The position numbers and the translations under genes were made by a program. 64,000 nt of DNA from Flaccisagitta enflata (lineage: Eukaryota; Chaetognatha; Sagittoidea; Aphragmophora), in contig OZ231127.1 of the NCBI GenBank assembly GCA_965153355.1, positions 31,930,001 through 31,994,000 of the forward strand, read 5' to 3'. Shown here piece after piece: positions 1 through 14,557 of this stretch (its first letter is position 1; every line of letters starts with the position of its first letter). The notes under the pieces were generated by a model that searched no databases, was not told where the DNA came from, and saw only the letters and a program-made list of their open reading frames with translations.

Positions 1-54
1 TGAGAGAGCCTGGGGGGGACAAACAGATGGACGGGATGACAAACAAAAGTGATG

Positions 55-145
55 TGGGGTCTCGGGGTCTGATTTGAGGTTGGAGAGGCCTGATTTAGGG
101 TCTGAGAGGCCCAATTTGAGGTCTGAGAGGCTCCTTTGGGGCTGC
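55..145. repeat. short minisatellite, about 20-bp unit
   Basis: Degenerate tandem units of the form GGTCTGAGAGGCCCAATTTG repeat about four times. The unit resembles the core repeat of the foldback element that follows (267-712), so this may be the remnant of a neighbouring copy. No gene is seen in 1-260. Confidence 0.5.
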
Positions 146-266
146 TGCCCAAAAAGGTAAATGAGACAAGGGAGAAGGAGAAGAAGGAGAAGAAGGGGAA
201 GAAGAGTGCCGTGAAATAGAAAGAAATTGTCCAATTTATCATTAATAGCAACAATTTCATCCTTTT

Positions 267-712
267 GGGCAGCGGCCTGGAAGGGGTCGATGACCTATGC
301 TTTCACACATATGGGGAATTTTCTACATCTCCTTCTTCTCCTCTGTCCCCCCTCAAATCCCAGTCTTGAGGCCAAAATTCCAGGCTTGAGGCCCAAATCC
401 CAGTCTTGAGGCCCAAATCCTAGCCTCGAGGCCTAAATCCTAGCCTAAAGGCCAAAATCCTAGCCTGGAGGCCCAGATACCTGCATTGAGAACCAAATCC
501 CAGCCAATCCCAGGAGGAGGAGGAGGAGGAGGAGGAGGAGGAGGAGGAGGAGGAGGAGGAGGAGGAGGAGGAGGAGGAGAAGATACCCCATATGTGTGAA
601 AGCATAGGTCATCGACCCCTTCGGGGCCACTGCCCTGCTTCGCACTTAACTTCAAGCACAACCTACTCATGCAGGGCAGGGGTACCGCTGACCATCTGAC
701 GTTTTTGTGACC
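267..712. mobile_element. foldback element with minisatellite core, family C copy 1
   Basis: Inverted arms of about 60 bp face each other. The left arm (267-320) contains GGGTCGATGACCTATGCTTT and CACACATATGGGG; the right arm (585-635) carries the reverse complement and ends in GGCCACTGCCC. Between them lie about eight 16-22-bp units of the type CTTGAGGCCCAAATCCCAG (360-510) and a pure (GGA)n tract (513-580). Sequence to about 712, including GGTACCGCTGACCATCT, is also shared with copy 2 at 29192, so the mobile unit extends past the right arm. No protein is encoded. It is a non-autonomous element of unknown superfamily. Confidence 0.7.
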
Positions 713-1190
713 AATAGCATCTTCAGCGAGACTCCATGAAATTCCTGCCATACTTTTGCCAGAATTGTCAGTGACAAATTAGACACAATTTGCTTTCTTT
801 TGTGTGGTGCAGTCTTAGGGGTATATATTGATTATTTCCAAGCGGATTTTTTTGTTTTTTGGCTCTAACTATAGCTTATGTAAAGTACAAGACATTTCCG
901 GTGGTCACGACCCTTGGCCTTTTTTTTCCACCATGAGTTTGTTCCTGAGATCCGTGGAGGCAAAATGAAAAATAAGAGAAAAAAAGTTTATCACGAAAAA
1001 AGAAAAGAAAAGGAGGGTTAAAAACCGCTGAGGGACAATCACTTTGATCTCTGTTAGGATCCCCGTAGACTTAATCGTCTCTTATTGTCTCGTAATTTAG
1101 GCCGAAAAACTTTTTACAATTTGGTAAGGCATCGTTTCATCGAGTAAGGGAAGGGGGTGGCATCTTTTGGATAAAATGGAATATGGGGCA

Positions 1191-1283
1191 GAAAGAAAGA
1201 AAGAAAGAAAGAAAGAAGGAAAGAAAGAAAGAAAGAACGAAAGAACGGAAGAACAAAAGAAAGAAAAAAGAAAGAAAGAATGA

Positions 1284-1351
<68 letters not shown>

Positions 1352-1555
1352 GTGAAAGAAAGTAAGAACGAATGGAAAGAAAGAAACAAACAAACAAACA
1401 AACAAAAATTGAGCCAGCGAAACAACGAAAGAAAGAAAGAAAGAAAGAAAAAAAAAGAAAGAAGTAAATAAACAAAAAACAAACAAAAAACAAACAAACA
1501 AACAAACAAACAAACAAACGAACAAACAAATAAACCAACAAACAAACAAACAAAC
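1191..1555. repeat. (GAAA)n then (CAAA)n microsatellites
   Basis: Imperfect (GAAA)n runs from 1191 to about 1385 and again at 1427-1470. (CAAA)n lies at 1386-1406 and 1480-1555. The open frames of about 150-160 codons across it are pure repeat translations. Confidence 0.95.
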
Positions 1556-1696
1556 AACTTTTGAACCAGCGGAATGAGGGGTGGGTAGAAATGTAATTGC
1601 AGATTTGCCGAAATATTTTCTGCATCGATTACCGATCTATCGTCTGACCAAAAATGACGTCAACGGACGTGGTTCCAAAAGATGACAATTATGGTT

Positions 1697-2540
1697 AATC
1701 GGGAAAAAAGTCGAAGTCAGTCTTCGACTTTTTGACATATTCGAGAGAAACAGGGTTTTCATTTTCTTATGGGAAAGTTGGGGAACTCCTTAGGGCGATT
1801 GGTCCCTCAAATGAAATTGATAGGGTAAGTAAATTTGATAATTCTCTTTCATTTGGCGCTAAGCAGAAGTCTCTGGGACAAATATTTTTTGCGTTATGAA
1901 TTTTTAAAGATTTATTTACGAAAAATTCAAATTGAATTTTTTTCGATTTTTTATGATTTTGTGTAGGATCAATAAAGGAGTGTATCTAAGTTTGGTTAAG
2001 CATGCAAATACAAAAAAACATGTTCATGAGCATAGCTGCTCATATGTGAGGGTGATTTTGAGCATTTTAGCTCATTTAGCTCACTTAGCTCAGTTTTTTT
2101 TCTTCTGATTTCAAATGCAATAAAAAATATATTGATAGATGTTTAAGCAAGCATTTATAAGCATGTCAGTGAGCAGAGCTGCTCATCTGTGAGGGTGTTT
2201 TTAAATATTCTAGCTCATTTAGCTCATTAAGCTTGCTCTTTTTTTCTGATTTCAAAACCGATAAATAAATAAATGTTTTGATTTAAGCATGCAAATACAA
2301 GAAAGCATCTCAGTAAGCATAGCTGGTTGCGTAGTCGAGTGATTTTGAATATTTTAGCTCATCTAGCTCATTTGGCTCAGTCCTATTTTTCTCTGATTTT
2401 CAGTGCAACCACTATATACAATTGCTCTTAATTTGATCTAACAAATAAAAAGTTGCAATGACTGAAAACAAAAGCTTGGTGAAAAGTGAACAACGCTTAC
2501 GACTTTTTTCCTCACGGCGACAGCCGCCATTACTGGTATT
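1697..2540 (+). mobile_element. interspersed repeat family D, copy 1
   Basis: This segment matches, in reverse orientation, 30771-31178. Shared blocks include TCATTTTCTTATGGGAAAGT, AATGAAATTGATAG, ATTTTGTGTAGGATCAA, and an end block with CGACAGCCGCCATTA next to GACTGAAAACAAAA. Copy 1 is about 430 bp longer because of a three-unit tandem array (about 1998-2400) absent from copy 2. A frame containing SNEIDRVSK is preserved in both copies, so part may derive from an old coding sequence; I do not recognise the protein. Confidence 0.65.
1998..2400. repeat. three tandem units of about 135 bp
   Basis: Units start near 2000, 2140 and 2283. Each holds TTTAAGCATGCAAATAC (or a variant), AGCATAGCTG(C/G), GTGATTTTGA, then a run of TTTAGCTCA motifs and a T-rich stretch ending TCTGATTTCA. 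Units are diverged, so the array is not recent. It sits inside family D copy 1. Confidence 0.75.
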
Positions 2541-2687
2541 ATCAATGCAAGCCCCTAGAACAGTTCGAAATTGAGGCTGGACTCCAGGCTTATCTCGTCA
2601 CGTGCAAGAGATCGGTGGTGGACGTGGCAAGCTTTTGGGCAGGGACAAATATCCAAAAACCGCTTATTATCGCCGAATATTTATTGA

Positions 2688-2887
2688 ACAAGGCCGATTA
2701 CAAGGCTACCGAAGTCGCGGGCGGGTGGGCAGGGGCCATATTTGAGGTCACTAGATCATTTGGGCAGGAGCAGTGAGGTCCAAAAATAAAAATCATAAAA
2801 AAGTAAAGTGTGATCAACCAATCGACCAACCGACCAACCGACCGACGGACAAAACGGGGTGCGGAGTCGCGTGCACGCGGCTAAAAA
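2688..2887 (+). mobile_element. family A small element (INE-1/mini-me-like), copy A1
   Basis: It starts with ACAAGGCCGATTACAAGGCT and carries AAGTCGCGGGCGGGTGGGCA, GAGGTCACTAGA and TTTGGGCAGGAGCAGT. A (GACC)n-type tract follows at 2818-2850, then the terminal hairpin GTCGCGTGCACGCGGC and CTAAAAA. Just upstream (2633-2670) a second stretch resembles the internal TTGGGCAG...AAAACCGCT module of the family, suggesting a partial tandem copy. No protein is encoded. Confidence 0.75.
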
Positions 2888-3078
2888 CTCAAGAGGGCGC
2901 ATCAGTGGCTTGGCTCTTTAGTCTCTACCCTACCCTCTTGTAATATTACATCTTTTTCCTTCTTGTTTCCCCATCTTTTTCGTCTCCTTCTTCCTTGGCT
3001 TCTTACTATGCGCATAAATTTTATCCGTCTCTAAGTTTCTTCTTTCTGTATCTCTCTGCCTGTGTCTTGTGTTTCGTC

Positions 3079-3298
<220 letters not shown>

Positions 3299-3833
3299 CG
3301 CTCTTTCTCTCTGGGAAATGAATTGAAAAAAGACAAGAGAGGCAAAATCAAATAGTTTGAGGAAAGGCGGTTATTAAAGATTGTAAGGCTTTTTTTTGAC
3401 GCAGTTGGCTTGCTGGCGTGGCGCTGTGGTTCGGTAAGGCTGTGGGCCTGTGGCGCAAAAGTTGCAGTGGCGGTGTGGCGTGGGCCGAAGCCGTGTGCCT
3501 TGTGTCCCTGCGCACTGGACCGCCTAATTGAGGATAAGTTGATTTACATAATCAGATGCAGCTAGGCACTGATACCTCTCTTTTCTCTTTCAAGTTCCCT
3601 CCCTCTCTCGCGCTATCCTCATCAGGCGGTAGCTCACCTCTCTTTCCTATCTTTACCACAAATTCAGTAACTCTCTTGTCCAGTCTATCGGTCCAGCCCA
3701 CCGGTACTGTCTGCTTTTTCATGGCTCTCAGCTTTGCATTTCTCTCCACATCTTCGCCTGTCGGTCTGTCTCTCTGTGTGTCTGTCTATGTGTGTCTATT
3801 TGTGTGTCTATATCTCTGTCTACCTGTCTATCC

Positions 3834-4650
<817 letters not shown>

Positions 4651-4654
4651 GTCT

Positions 4655-4802
4655 CTTTCACTTTCACTCTCTCACTCTCTCACTCTCTCACTCTCTAACT
4701 CTCTAACTCTCTCACTCTCTCACTCTCTCACTCTCTCACTCTCTCACTCTCTCACTCTCTCACTCTCTCACTCTCTCACTCTCTCACTCTCACACTCTCA
4801 CT
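4655..4802. repeat. (CTCACTCT)n octanucleotide array
   Basis: About 18 copies of CTCACTCT, with a few CTAACTCT variants near 4695-4710. Confidence 0.95.
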
Positions 4803-5099
4803 TCGATTAGTGGAAACTTAAGCGGGGGAAAAGGGATGATTTGTTACATGTTCCAATTCGTCCCGTAAATCTACTCAGTTCCAATATTGCATGAATGCAC
4901 CCACTATCAGGCCATTTCCGTCTGCACGACGTAAGATAAACATTGTCGATTTAACCATTACATGATATACCATTTATTATAAAGTAAAGAGGCGAATTTT
5001 GTCCGCTCCCAGCACATACACTTTTTGAAAAATAAAGTTGGTTTGGTTCAACGGAATTGATATACATATACATTGATGTACCTATGTACACATCAAAAG

Positions 5100-5258
5100 T
5101 TTTTAGTCGCGTGCTACGCTACTCTACACCCCACTTTGTCGGTCCGTCCGTCCGTCGGTCCGTCACACTTTACTTATTTTGGGATTTTGCGGTCTATGGC
5201 CTCACTGCTCCTGTCCAAATGATCAAGTGACCTCGGGTAGCCGTTTATCCGGCCTTGT
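5100..5258 (-). mobile_element. family A element, copy A2
   Basis: Reverse-orientation copy. It opens with TTTTTAGTCGCGTGCTACGC and ACTCTACACC, then a GTCC/GTCG tract (5139-5165), the GGCCTCACTGCTCCTG and AGTGACCTCGGGTAGC modules, and ends CCGGCCTTGT, the complement of the ACAAGGCCGG start. The hairpin arms carry two changes. Confidence 0.75.
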
Positions 5259-6290
5259 TTCAATACCCTTAACCCATTCCCGATTTATTCAACACCAAAA
5301 CAAGTAGACAACATTTACTCCGGAGGTACAACTACGCGTCCAAGTCCTGCTGTCATAATAGACACTGATCTGAGACAAAACTGCATAATCGCATAGAGCA
5401 CAGACAAAGTCATTTTCAAGACAAGCGTTACAAATGGCGAATGGACAGACAGATGGACAAAGCGTCTAAAAGTAGAATGTTGAAGTAACTTAAAAATGGG
5501 TTGATAACTGTTTGCTACACTCTCGTGAACACAGAGACAGAAAGACAGTTGCGGTGTAATATTTTAAAATGCCGTAAACCCTAAAATGACTGCGTTCATT
5601 ACTTCCTTCACTTTTCTCGAAAGGATCATTGTTGCGTCCATCAAAAAATATCTCGTATCAGTTGAGTGCTACTCAATTGATAGTAAGAGAGAAAAAACGA
5701 GGCGATTTTTTTATTGTTAACCAAATCAGTTCTTCTGGGAAAACAAATCCTAAAATAAGGCATTCATACTCTGTTGTTGTCATTTGATTTGAGTTCACGT
5801 CATGAGATTTTTCTTTCTTTCGCTTTTCGGGTTCTCCGACTGCACTTCTTTTACATGTAAATTAGCACGTCAATTATGTCGCAGAGATTTTGTATTTTGT
5901 TCAGATTCGCTTTTTTTTCTTTGAAAGGTCGTTGTAGAAAAATCCCAGACATAAAAAAAAATCATGTTACATATTTGAGAAAATAGAATATCCATAGAAA
6001 AATATTTGTGGCTCCACGAGTGCACGTGAAACTTTTGTTTTATTTCATTATAAAATCGCTTGTGGTCGCTGTCGCTGTTGCTGCTGTCTTAGTCGTTCTT
6101 GTTAATGTTTTTTGAACTTGTTATTGGTTTGTTTTGCGCGTATTGCAAAAAAAAATCAATTTATCCTATTGATTGAAACCATTAAAATCAATTTCTAACC
6201 ATTCAAACGAAAGGCGATGAAAGAAAAAAGGGCAGCGTGATCCCGAGGCGTCTTTATTTTTGCCCTTCCGCCGGTGCTCCCACTGAGTGA
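5259..6290. other. unique AT-rich sequence, no gene seen
   Basis: No supported coding exon, RNA gene or tandem repeat recognised. Confidence 0.55.
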
Positions 6291-6294
6291 TATG

Positions 6295-6297
<3 letters not shown>

Positions 6298-6358
<61 letters not shown>
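6298..6358. repeat. (GA)n microsatellite
   Basis: Pure (GA)n of about 60 bp. Flanking sequence to 7160 holds no recognised gene. Confidence 0.97.
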
Positions 6359-6359
<1 letters not shown>

Positions 6360-7268
6360 GTACCGGACTAACATATATCACCCCGAAGGGACGGGAAAGA
6401 AGAAAGCAGCTTTTTTTTCCTTTCGCCTTGGCGACATTGGAGGAGTTAAGCGCGTGAAGAAGAAAAGGCCGAAAACGATTCCATGGATCGAAAAAACGGA
6501 ATCAATCTGATCCCAAAAACTGACGGACATTCAGAGGGTCACGTGATAAGTGACTGACCGAGTATGAGAAAGATACCAGAGATACCATGGACGGAGAGAA
6601 AGAATTTTGCAGACCCTCCAGGTCGAAATCAGTCCGACAAGAGCAATTTTTTATAATTGATCATAGAGAAAGAAAAGAAATAGAAAATATTCTTATACTG
6701 AACATAATTGGATTTAATAAATTTGACAAATTGAATTGCATAACAAACTATGTCCATAGCATAAGAAATGGTGCGTGCAGATGCTTCTGTAGATTGTTTG
6801 CAATTTCATGCACAGAATTATGTTTGTTTACTTATTGGTGAAATGGTCAGTGATTTTCTAAAGTGGCATTTTTGTATCAGTGTCCCTGTATCCTAATTCT
6901 GGAGTTAACTGAATCCACAATATAATTTCCAAGACCGACAACCACCTCCTCGGTCTCATATCCATGGAATGTCATGTGACGGACACTTGGTCCATCACGT
7001 GGCAACCGACCGGGAACCACGTGACCCTCAATCGGATAAAGAAAACAATAAACAAAAAAAAGAGAACCGGTCATGTGATAGATCCGCGAACCAAATATCA
7101 ATCACGACCAAGGATAAATTCCCGATCAGAAATATGAAACAATAAAAACGGCACGAATCCTTCTTCGCTTTGGTTTTTCACTTTCTGTTTCTGTCACTAT
7201 TTCTGCTTCTGTCCTCAATCCTTCTGGAACTCTTTCATCGCCCCTGTTTGTGTCGACACGACTTTTTG

Positions 7269-7436
<168 letters not shown>

Positions 7437-7499
7437 TCTCTAGGTTCGTTGGAAATGGGCGAGGCCAGGTCAAAAGTCATTTCTCGGGTAAGGACAATC

Positions 7500-7502
7500 G
7501 AG

Positions 7503-7593
<91 letters not shown>
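7500..7593. repeat. (GAAA)n microsatellite
   Basis: About 23 pure tetranucleotide units, then purine-rich sequence to 7710. Confidence 0.97.
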
Positions 7594-8138
7594 GGAAGAA
7601 GAGGGGATAAAGAAAATCTGAAAAGAAAAGGAAGAATAGGGAAAGAAAAAAATCCCGGAAATGCTCGCAACGAAAGGGGAGATAAAAAAGAAAGGGAAAG
7701 GAAAGTAAGTTTGGTCGTCAGATGACAAAAGTCGTCATCGATGGGAGGACGAACAGTTCGATCCACAATCCTTGGGTCAAAGGCTCAAAGTCGCGATATG
7801 ATTATGACAATGACGATGACGATGATATTTGGCGGTGATGATTGGCGATGATTGCTAATGATGGTTGATTCGCGATTGACAACATATGGACAATCATCAC
7901 ATTTACCGTTGGTTATGATGATTTCGATTGTGCCAATTGCCAATTGCGGGTCGCGTGAATGGAAATGGACAATCGAAATCTCAACAATGGTTGGTCCCAC
8001 TGATAATGAACCAAAATTTGTAGCCTCTCGCTTTTTCACAAAATACATTCTCATTTTTCAAGCCAGTTTGACATTAAGGTTCAATCTATGCCTTCGGAAC
8101 ATATGGTCATGAAGATAATCCTCTTCTGTTTACATAAG

Positions 8139-8307
<169 letters not shown>

Positions 8308-8468
8308 GACAGTCCGTTGCCGAAGATCAAAGGTCAGATGGCCAATCGTTGAGGTAACATTTGAAAATCTTGATTATCATAATCACAGTCGTTACCTTCA
8401 GAGCTTCAATGCAATCCATAATGTTACTGTCGTCACGTCATCAATAAAAAAAACTCAGTGGAGAAACG

Positions 8469-8528
<60 letters not shown>
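8469..8528. repeat. (GGGCAT)10 hexanucleotide array
   Basis: Ten near-perfect ATGGGC units. It is the only hexamer of this kind in the window. Confidence 0.95.
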
Positions 8529-8529
<1 letters not shown>

Positions 8530-8657
8530 TATGCCTTGGCATCTGTATCGGTTCTACCTAATAAAAATGTGTGATGTCTGATGAGTTGCTGAAGATTCAT
8601 GTGTGGCGTTGTTTTTGAAGGATGCGAGCAGGGTAAAAACTAAAAACTCTTATTTTG

Positions 8658-9725
<1,068 letters not shown>

Positions 9726-9759
9726 AGCAAAACGAGCGGTTTTACTGAGCCTGATAGAA

Positions 9760-10092
9760 ACAAGCCCGACCGGGCAACGATGTGTCCGGGCTGTGTCTCA
9801 GCGTGTATTGATCATGTGACATATGTATGGAGAAACAGATCGACGAACAGACGGGTGAAAAGACTCTCAAAACATGTTGGTTAATCATTTGTTTCAGTGT
9901 AGGATCTCACCGTGGCCAAAAACAGCCGAGAAACGCGGTTTTTGGACAGGCGTAACGGACGGACGGACGGACGGACGGACGGACGGACGGACGGACGGAC
10001 GGACGGACGGACGGACGGACGGACGGACGGACGGACGGACGGACGGACGGACCCTCTTATAGAGATGCGTTCCTGAAGGACGCATCTAAAAA
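9760..10092 (+). mobile_element. family B small element, copy B1
   Basis: 333 bp. It starts ACAAG followed by the stem-loop GCCC-GACC-GGGC and the motif GATGTGTCCGGGC. A conserved middle contains GTATTGATCATGTGACATAT and TTTCAGTGTAGGATCTCA. A (GGAC)24 tract lies at 9957-10052. It ends with CCTCTTATAGA, a hairpin (GATGCGTTCC / GGACGCATC) and TAAAAA. Copy B2 at 32057 has the same length and about 90% identity by eye with no obvious indel. No coding capacity. Structure is as in INE-1/mini-me-type elements. Confidence 0.8.
9957..10052. repeat. (GGAC)24 inside B1
   Basis: Uninterrupted tetranucleotide tract. Its translation is the repeating RTDG peptide in all frames and is not a gene. Confidence 0.97.
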
Positions 10093-11489
10093 CAGCAAGA
10101 CATGTAAACGACGGTCAGTCAGGAAACGTAAAATCCTAATTTGTATATTGAAGTCACAAAGAAAAAGACCAAGCATGATTAAAGAAATACAAACCTTTCT
10201 AGTTTCTTACCACATAAGACAAATTTCTCATCATCAAAATACTAATTTTGCTTAGATTGCATTTAAACGACAGTTATCAATTTTTTTTAACTCAATAAAC
10301 TGAATTGAACTCGGCCAGCTTTTGTTGGAGCGGCATAATATAAATAAATCCGGTCTATCAGAGGTCCGAGATAAACACATACAAAACCGAAACTAAACAT
10401 GTCGGTAAACAAGGGTCGGAACATTATCATCTTAGTTTCGCTGTTTGCAGAGGAATCCCCACTCGTCATTAAGCGCGAGAAACTTTTTTTTTTTAATCGC
10501 AAGAAAATATTCTATCCGGAAACTATTTGTTACGATTCCCGTAATCTTCAACAAACTAAGTTCAAGACTGGATGATTGCGTTTGGCGCAATCGACATATT
10601 GGGGAAGAAAACCGCATCGAACGAACTGTTACACTCTGGACAGCCATGAATTGGAGGAAGCGGAAGCTGATTTTACTGTTTCTGCAACAATAAATTGTTA
10701 TTTTGGTTACCGAAAGTCATCCGAATCATTATCGCGTCAGCCCAATGGTCTGGGTCATCAGTTCGTCTGTTCATCTCGTTATGTCGGGGTGCAATCGAAG
10801 ACAGAATTTGATCAGTCAACACATTTTTTAGCAATATTATAGACATTGTTAATTTAAATATTCTATTAATGAAAAATGATAATTAGTTTGTATTTAAACT
10901 ATTTTTGCATCAAAAACCACTTTTGTGTCCAAAGTAACTGTGAAATGTTCAGATAAATGTTGGAAAAATGGAAGTTTTTAATAAAAATCTTATTTTACAA
11001 TCTGATATATCATGGGTAAAATTATAACTTTGCATAGAGATTTAAAAATTGAGATTTTCAAAAACATGGCGTTTTTCTAAAGACTTATAAGATGAGGGCC
11101 ATGTGTTTAGAAATGCAAAATTTTGCATTCGGAAGTAGAATTATAATTTTACCCAACAAGTTTCAAAACTTAACCTCTTATTTTTGAGAGAATTTTTCTT
11201 GTTTTATTGAATAACTTTAGTCTTTATGAACATACAATTGAAACTTTTTATATTGTAATGATTTTTTTATATTCTTAAAGAAATCAGGAGTATGAAATTT
11301 TTTATTTCAAAACTTTTAACCTATTACGATAACTTTATATAACAAATTATTATGACTGAAAAACAAATTTTGTCTTCGTTTGCACCATGACTTATGTGGA
11401 CGCTTTAGATCGTCTAGACAAACTCGCTGTTACGAATAGAGGGGAAGTCACAAAGAGACGCTGAAAACTAAGCGCCACATGACTAACTC
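10093..11489. other. unique AT-rich sequence, no gene seen
   Basis: Mostly AT-rich from 10800. A weak inverted pair, GGGTAAAATTATAA near 11014 and TTATAATTTTACCC near 11142, could mark an old short element. No exon or RNA gene recognised. Confidence 0.5.
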
Positions 11490-11544
11490 GTGAGAAAAGT
11501 AAGTCCGCGTCCAATGAAGAAAGAGATAGAAATATTAAAAGAAC

Positions 11545-11549
<5 letters not shown>

Positions 11550-11637
<88 letters not shown>
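11550..11637. repeat. (GA)n microsatellite
   Basis: Pure (GA)n of about 88 bp, immediately before the first TG/GA module. Confidence 0.97.
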
Positions 11638-11638
<1 letters not shown>

Positions 11639-11679
11639 CAAAGAGACAGACACGGGCATGCAATTGTTACAATATCGCC

Positions 11680-11970
11680 GCTAGGTACCGTCATTGTTCG
11701 GAGGAAAAAAGTAGCCGTGGGATGTGCGTCACATTTGATCGGAAGACTCGAGCAAACGAAGGCCAAGAAAAGATGACAGGCAGGAGACTTGCTATGCCGT
11801 TGAGGCGCGTGTATATATGCATGTATATATGCGTGTACACATACATGCTCATGCACACTCGTGTGTGTGTTTTTGCTTGTGTGTGTGCGTGATTGTGCGT
11901 GCATGCTTGTGTGTGCGCGCTTGTGTGTGTGCGTGCTTGTGTGTGCGTGTGTGTGAGTGAGAGAGAGACA

Positions 11971-12030
<60 letters not shown>
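11680..12030 (+). repeat. TG/GA module, copy 1
   Basis: A 150-bp unique head (TAGGTACCG..., AAAAGTAGCCG, CACATTTGATCGGAAGA, GAGACTTGCTAT; 11683-11810) is followed by a degenerate TG/TGCG stretch (11830-11960), (GAAA)n (11969-12012) and (GA)n. The head is homologous to 12928-13080 and 13816-13950. Confidence 0.6.
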
Positions 12031-12090
12031 AAGAGTCAGAAAGAGACAATCATCGATAGTAAATTGCATGTTAGAAATGATATAATAAAC

Positions 12091-12293
<203 letters not shown>

Positions 12294-12299
12294 GATATA

Positions 12300-12895
12300 C
12301 TATCTTCCAAAAAAAAAATCTTCCAGCATGCTTTGAATAATTACTCTTCAACGATTCATCCAATTTCAAAAAAATTGGTGACCAAATTGAAGCCCTTCAA
12401 ATTTCCGAGCTAGTCGTGCAAACCGCATCCCTCTAACCTAATTGGTTTAGAAGTTATCTTACTTAAAGTAAAAAGACTTCCTCTGGCAGAATTCTTGATT
12501 TGACTTTTTTTATGGTAGTCGTTTCTTTTCAAACAATCATAACTCATTTGTTTTCTGATGAATCAACAAAAAATCGGTGACCAAAATGTAGAGTTTTTCA
12601 ATGGGCATCTTTTCCTTTTTTACACCAACAAAATTGGTTCAGCCGTTTAAAAGTTACGGACAATCAAAGATTGAAAAGGGAAAAAATATGTGAGCGCTCA
12701 AAATGCATGGAATACTATCACTCCAAAAGTGCCTTGAGAGGCCCTAAAAATCACTTCCCCGGCAAATGGCGGCCAAAATTAGGTAAAGATAAGCTCACAT
12801 TAAAAATTGATTACATGGCAATTAAATGATATAGGTTTTTTAGTTGATGAATAAAATAAATTCGGAGGTTGGAAGATTTTTTTTTTGGAAGATAG
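12300..12895. mobile_element. MITE with 26-bp terminal inverted repeats and TA duplication
   Basis: The two ends are identical 26-bp inverted repeats: CTATCTTCC, ten A, TCTTCCA at 12300-12325 and its complement at 12870-12895. TA dinucleotides flank both sides (12298-12299 and 12896-12897), as in Tc1/mariner-type insertions. The 596-bp interior is AT-rich and non-coding. It contains two related blocks around TTGGTGACCAAA (12375) and TCGGTGACCAAA (12573). Identical ends suggest a fairly young insertion; the superfamily is inferred from the TA site only. Confidence 0.8.
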
Positions 12896-12927
12896 TAATA
12901 AACTAAAAGACTGTCTAACGTCCACTA

Positions 12928-13141
12928 TTAGGCACCGCGGGGTCATGGCGTTAATGAAGTTGGCAATGAAATACATCCGGGGAACAAATATTTGATCGAC
13001 GATATTCGATCGGAAGATTCAAGCAGTAAATAGCAAAGAGAAACGCTGGAGAAGTAAAACATTTCTTACCCTGTTCAGGTGTATGTGCAAGCGTGCGTGT
13101 GCGTGCATGTGTGCGTGCGTGTGCGTGCGCATGTGTGTGTG

Positions 13142-13238
<97 letters not shown>

Positions 13239-13264
13239 GTGTTAGTGTTAATGGTGCGAGTTTG

Positions 13265-13345
<81 letters not shown>
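12928..13345 (+). repeat. TG/GA module, copy 2
   Basis: Head (TTAGGCACCGC, GCGTTAATGAAGTTGGCAA, TTCGATCGGAAGATTCAAGC; 12928-13075), then TGCG/(GT)n (13080-13237), a short GTTAGT stretch and (GA)n (13267-13345). Same order as copies 1 and 3. Confidence 0.65.
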
Positions 13346-13766
<421 letters not shown>

Positions 13767-13815
13767 TGGAGATAAAGAATGATATAGATTTATTGTTGTC
13801 GTGGTGAATCTTCAC

Positions 13816-14051
13816 TAGGTACCGCGCGATACTGTCAAAGCAACGACGTTGGCAAAAAGTAGGCGCAGGACGTTACTCTCATTTGGAAGATTGGAGCAGA
13901 CAAAGCGCTGAAAGAAAAAAATGGCAAGTAGAAGACTTGCTATATAGTGATTAGTATACAATTCAAGTACCAAACGTGTGTGTGTGTGGGTACCTGCGCG
14001 CGATCGTGTGTCTCTGTTCCTGTTGTATGTCTGTGTCTCTGACTCTGTGTG

Positions 14052-14130
<79 letters not shown>
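13816..14130 (+). repeat. TG/GA module, copy 3
   Basis: Head (TAGGTACCGCGCGATACTG, CGACGTTGGCAAAAAGTAGG, TCATTTGGAAGATTGGAGCA, AGAAGACTTGCTATATAG; 13816-13950), a short (GT) stretch (13975-13990), TCTG-rich linker and (GA)n (14055-14130). Confidence 0.65.
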
Positions 14131-14133
<3 letters not shown>

Positions 14134-14485
14134 TGAGAGAAAGAGAGACATAAGCACAACACTTCGTATTCATCTTTCTAACTTATCAGAGGGAGAAGGG
14201 AGTCGATTTAAAGAGCGAAACCGTATGGACAAAATTTGGATGACATTCACGACAAAGGACCATCGGGAGCAACAGAAGCAGCTGTACTCGAGCTCGCGGC
14301 ACTGGATTCTTTGCAACAGCAGCTACAACGGAGCCACTGTTACTCAACAACAACACCAACAATCATTGACACCCAATGAACCAGTACAGCCGAAGCTACG
14401 CTTGAAATAACAATTGCTAGGAGGGGGCTGCCGCTACTGCCAACCAACTTGCAATAGACAATAGCTACGACCACATACACCCAAG

Positions 14486-14486
14486 C

Positions 14487-14556
<70 letters not shown>

Positions 14557-14557
14557 G
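14486..14557. repeat. (AAC)n microsatellite
   Basis: About 24 units. The next 780 bp (14558-15340) are unique with no supported gene. Confidence 0.97.

Noticed and set aside
2486-2776. 96-codon open frame
   Set aside because: It spans the end of family D and the start of family A element A1, so it is chimeric repeat sequence.
9957-10052. Regular array that could be mistaken for a CRISPR array
   Set aside because: It is a pure tetranucleotide with no spacers, inside a eukaryotic mobile element; the same holds for 32254-32349.
10999-11160. Inverted pair GGGTAAAATTATAA / TTATAATTTTACCC as a MITE
   Set aside because: Only 14 bp in an AT-rich region with no target duplication; likely chance.
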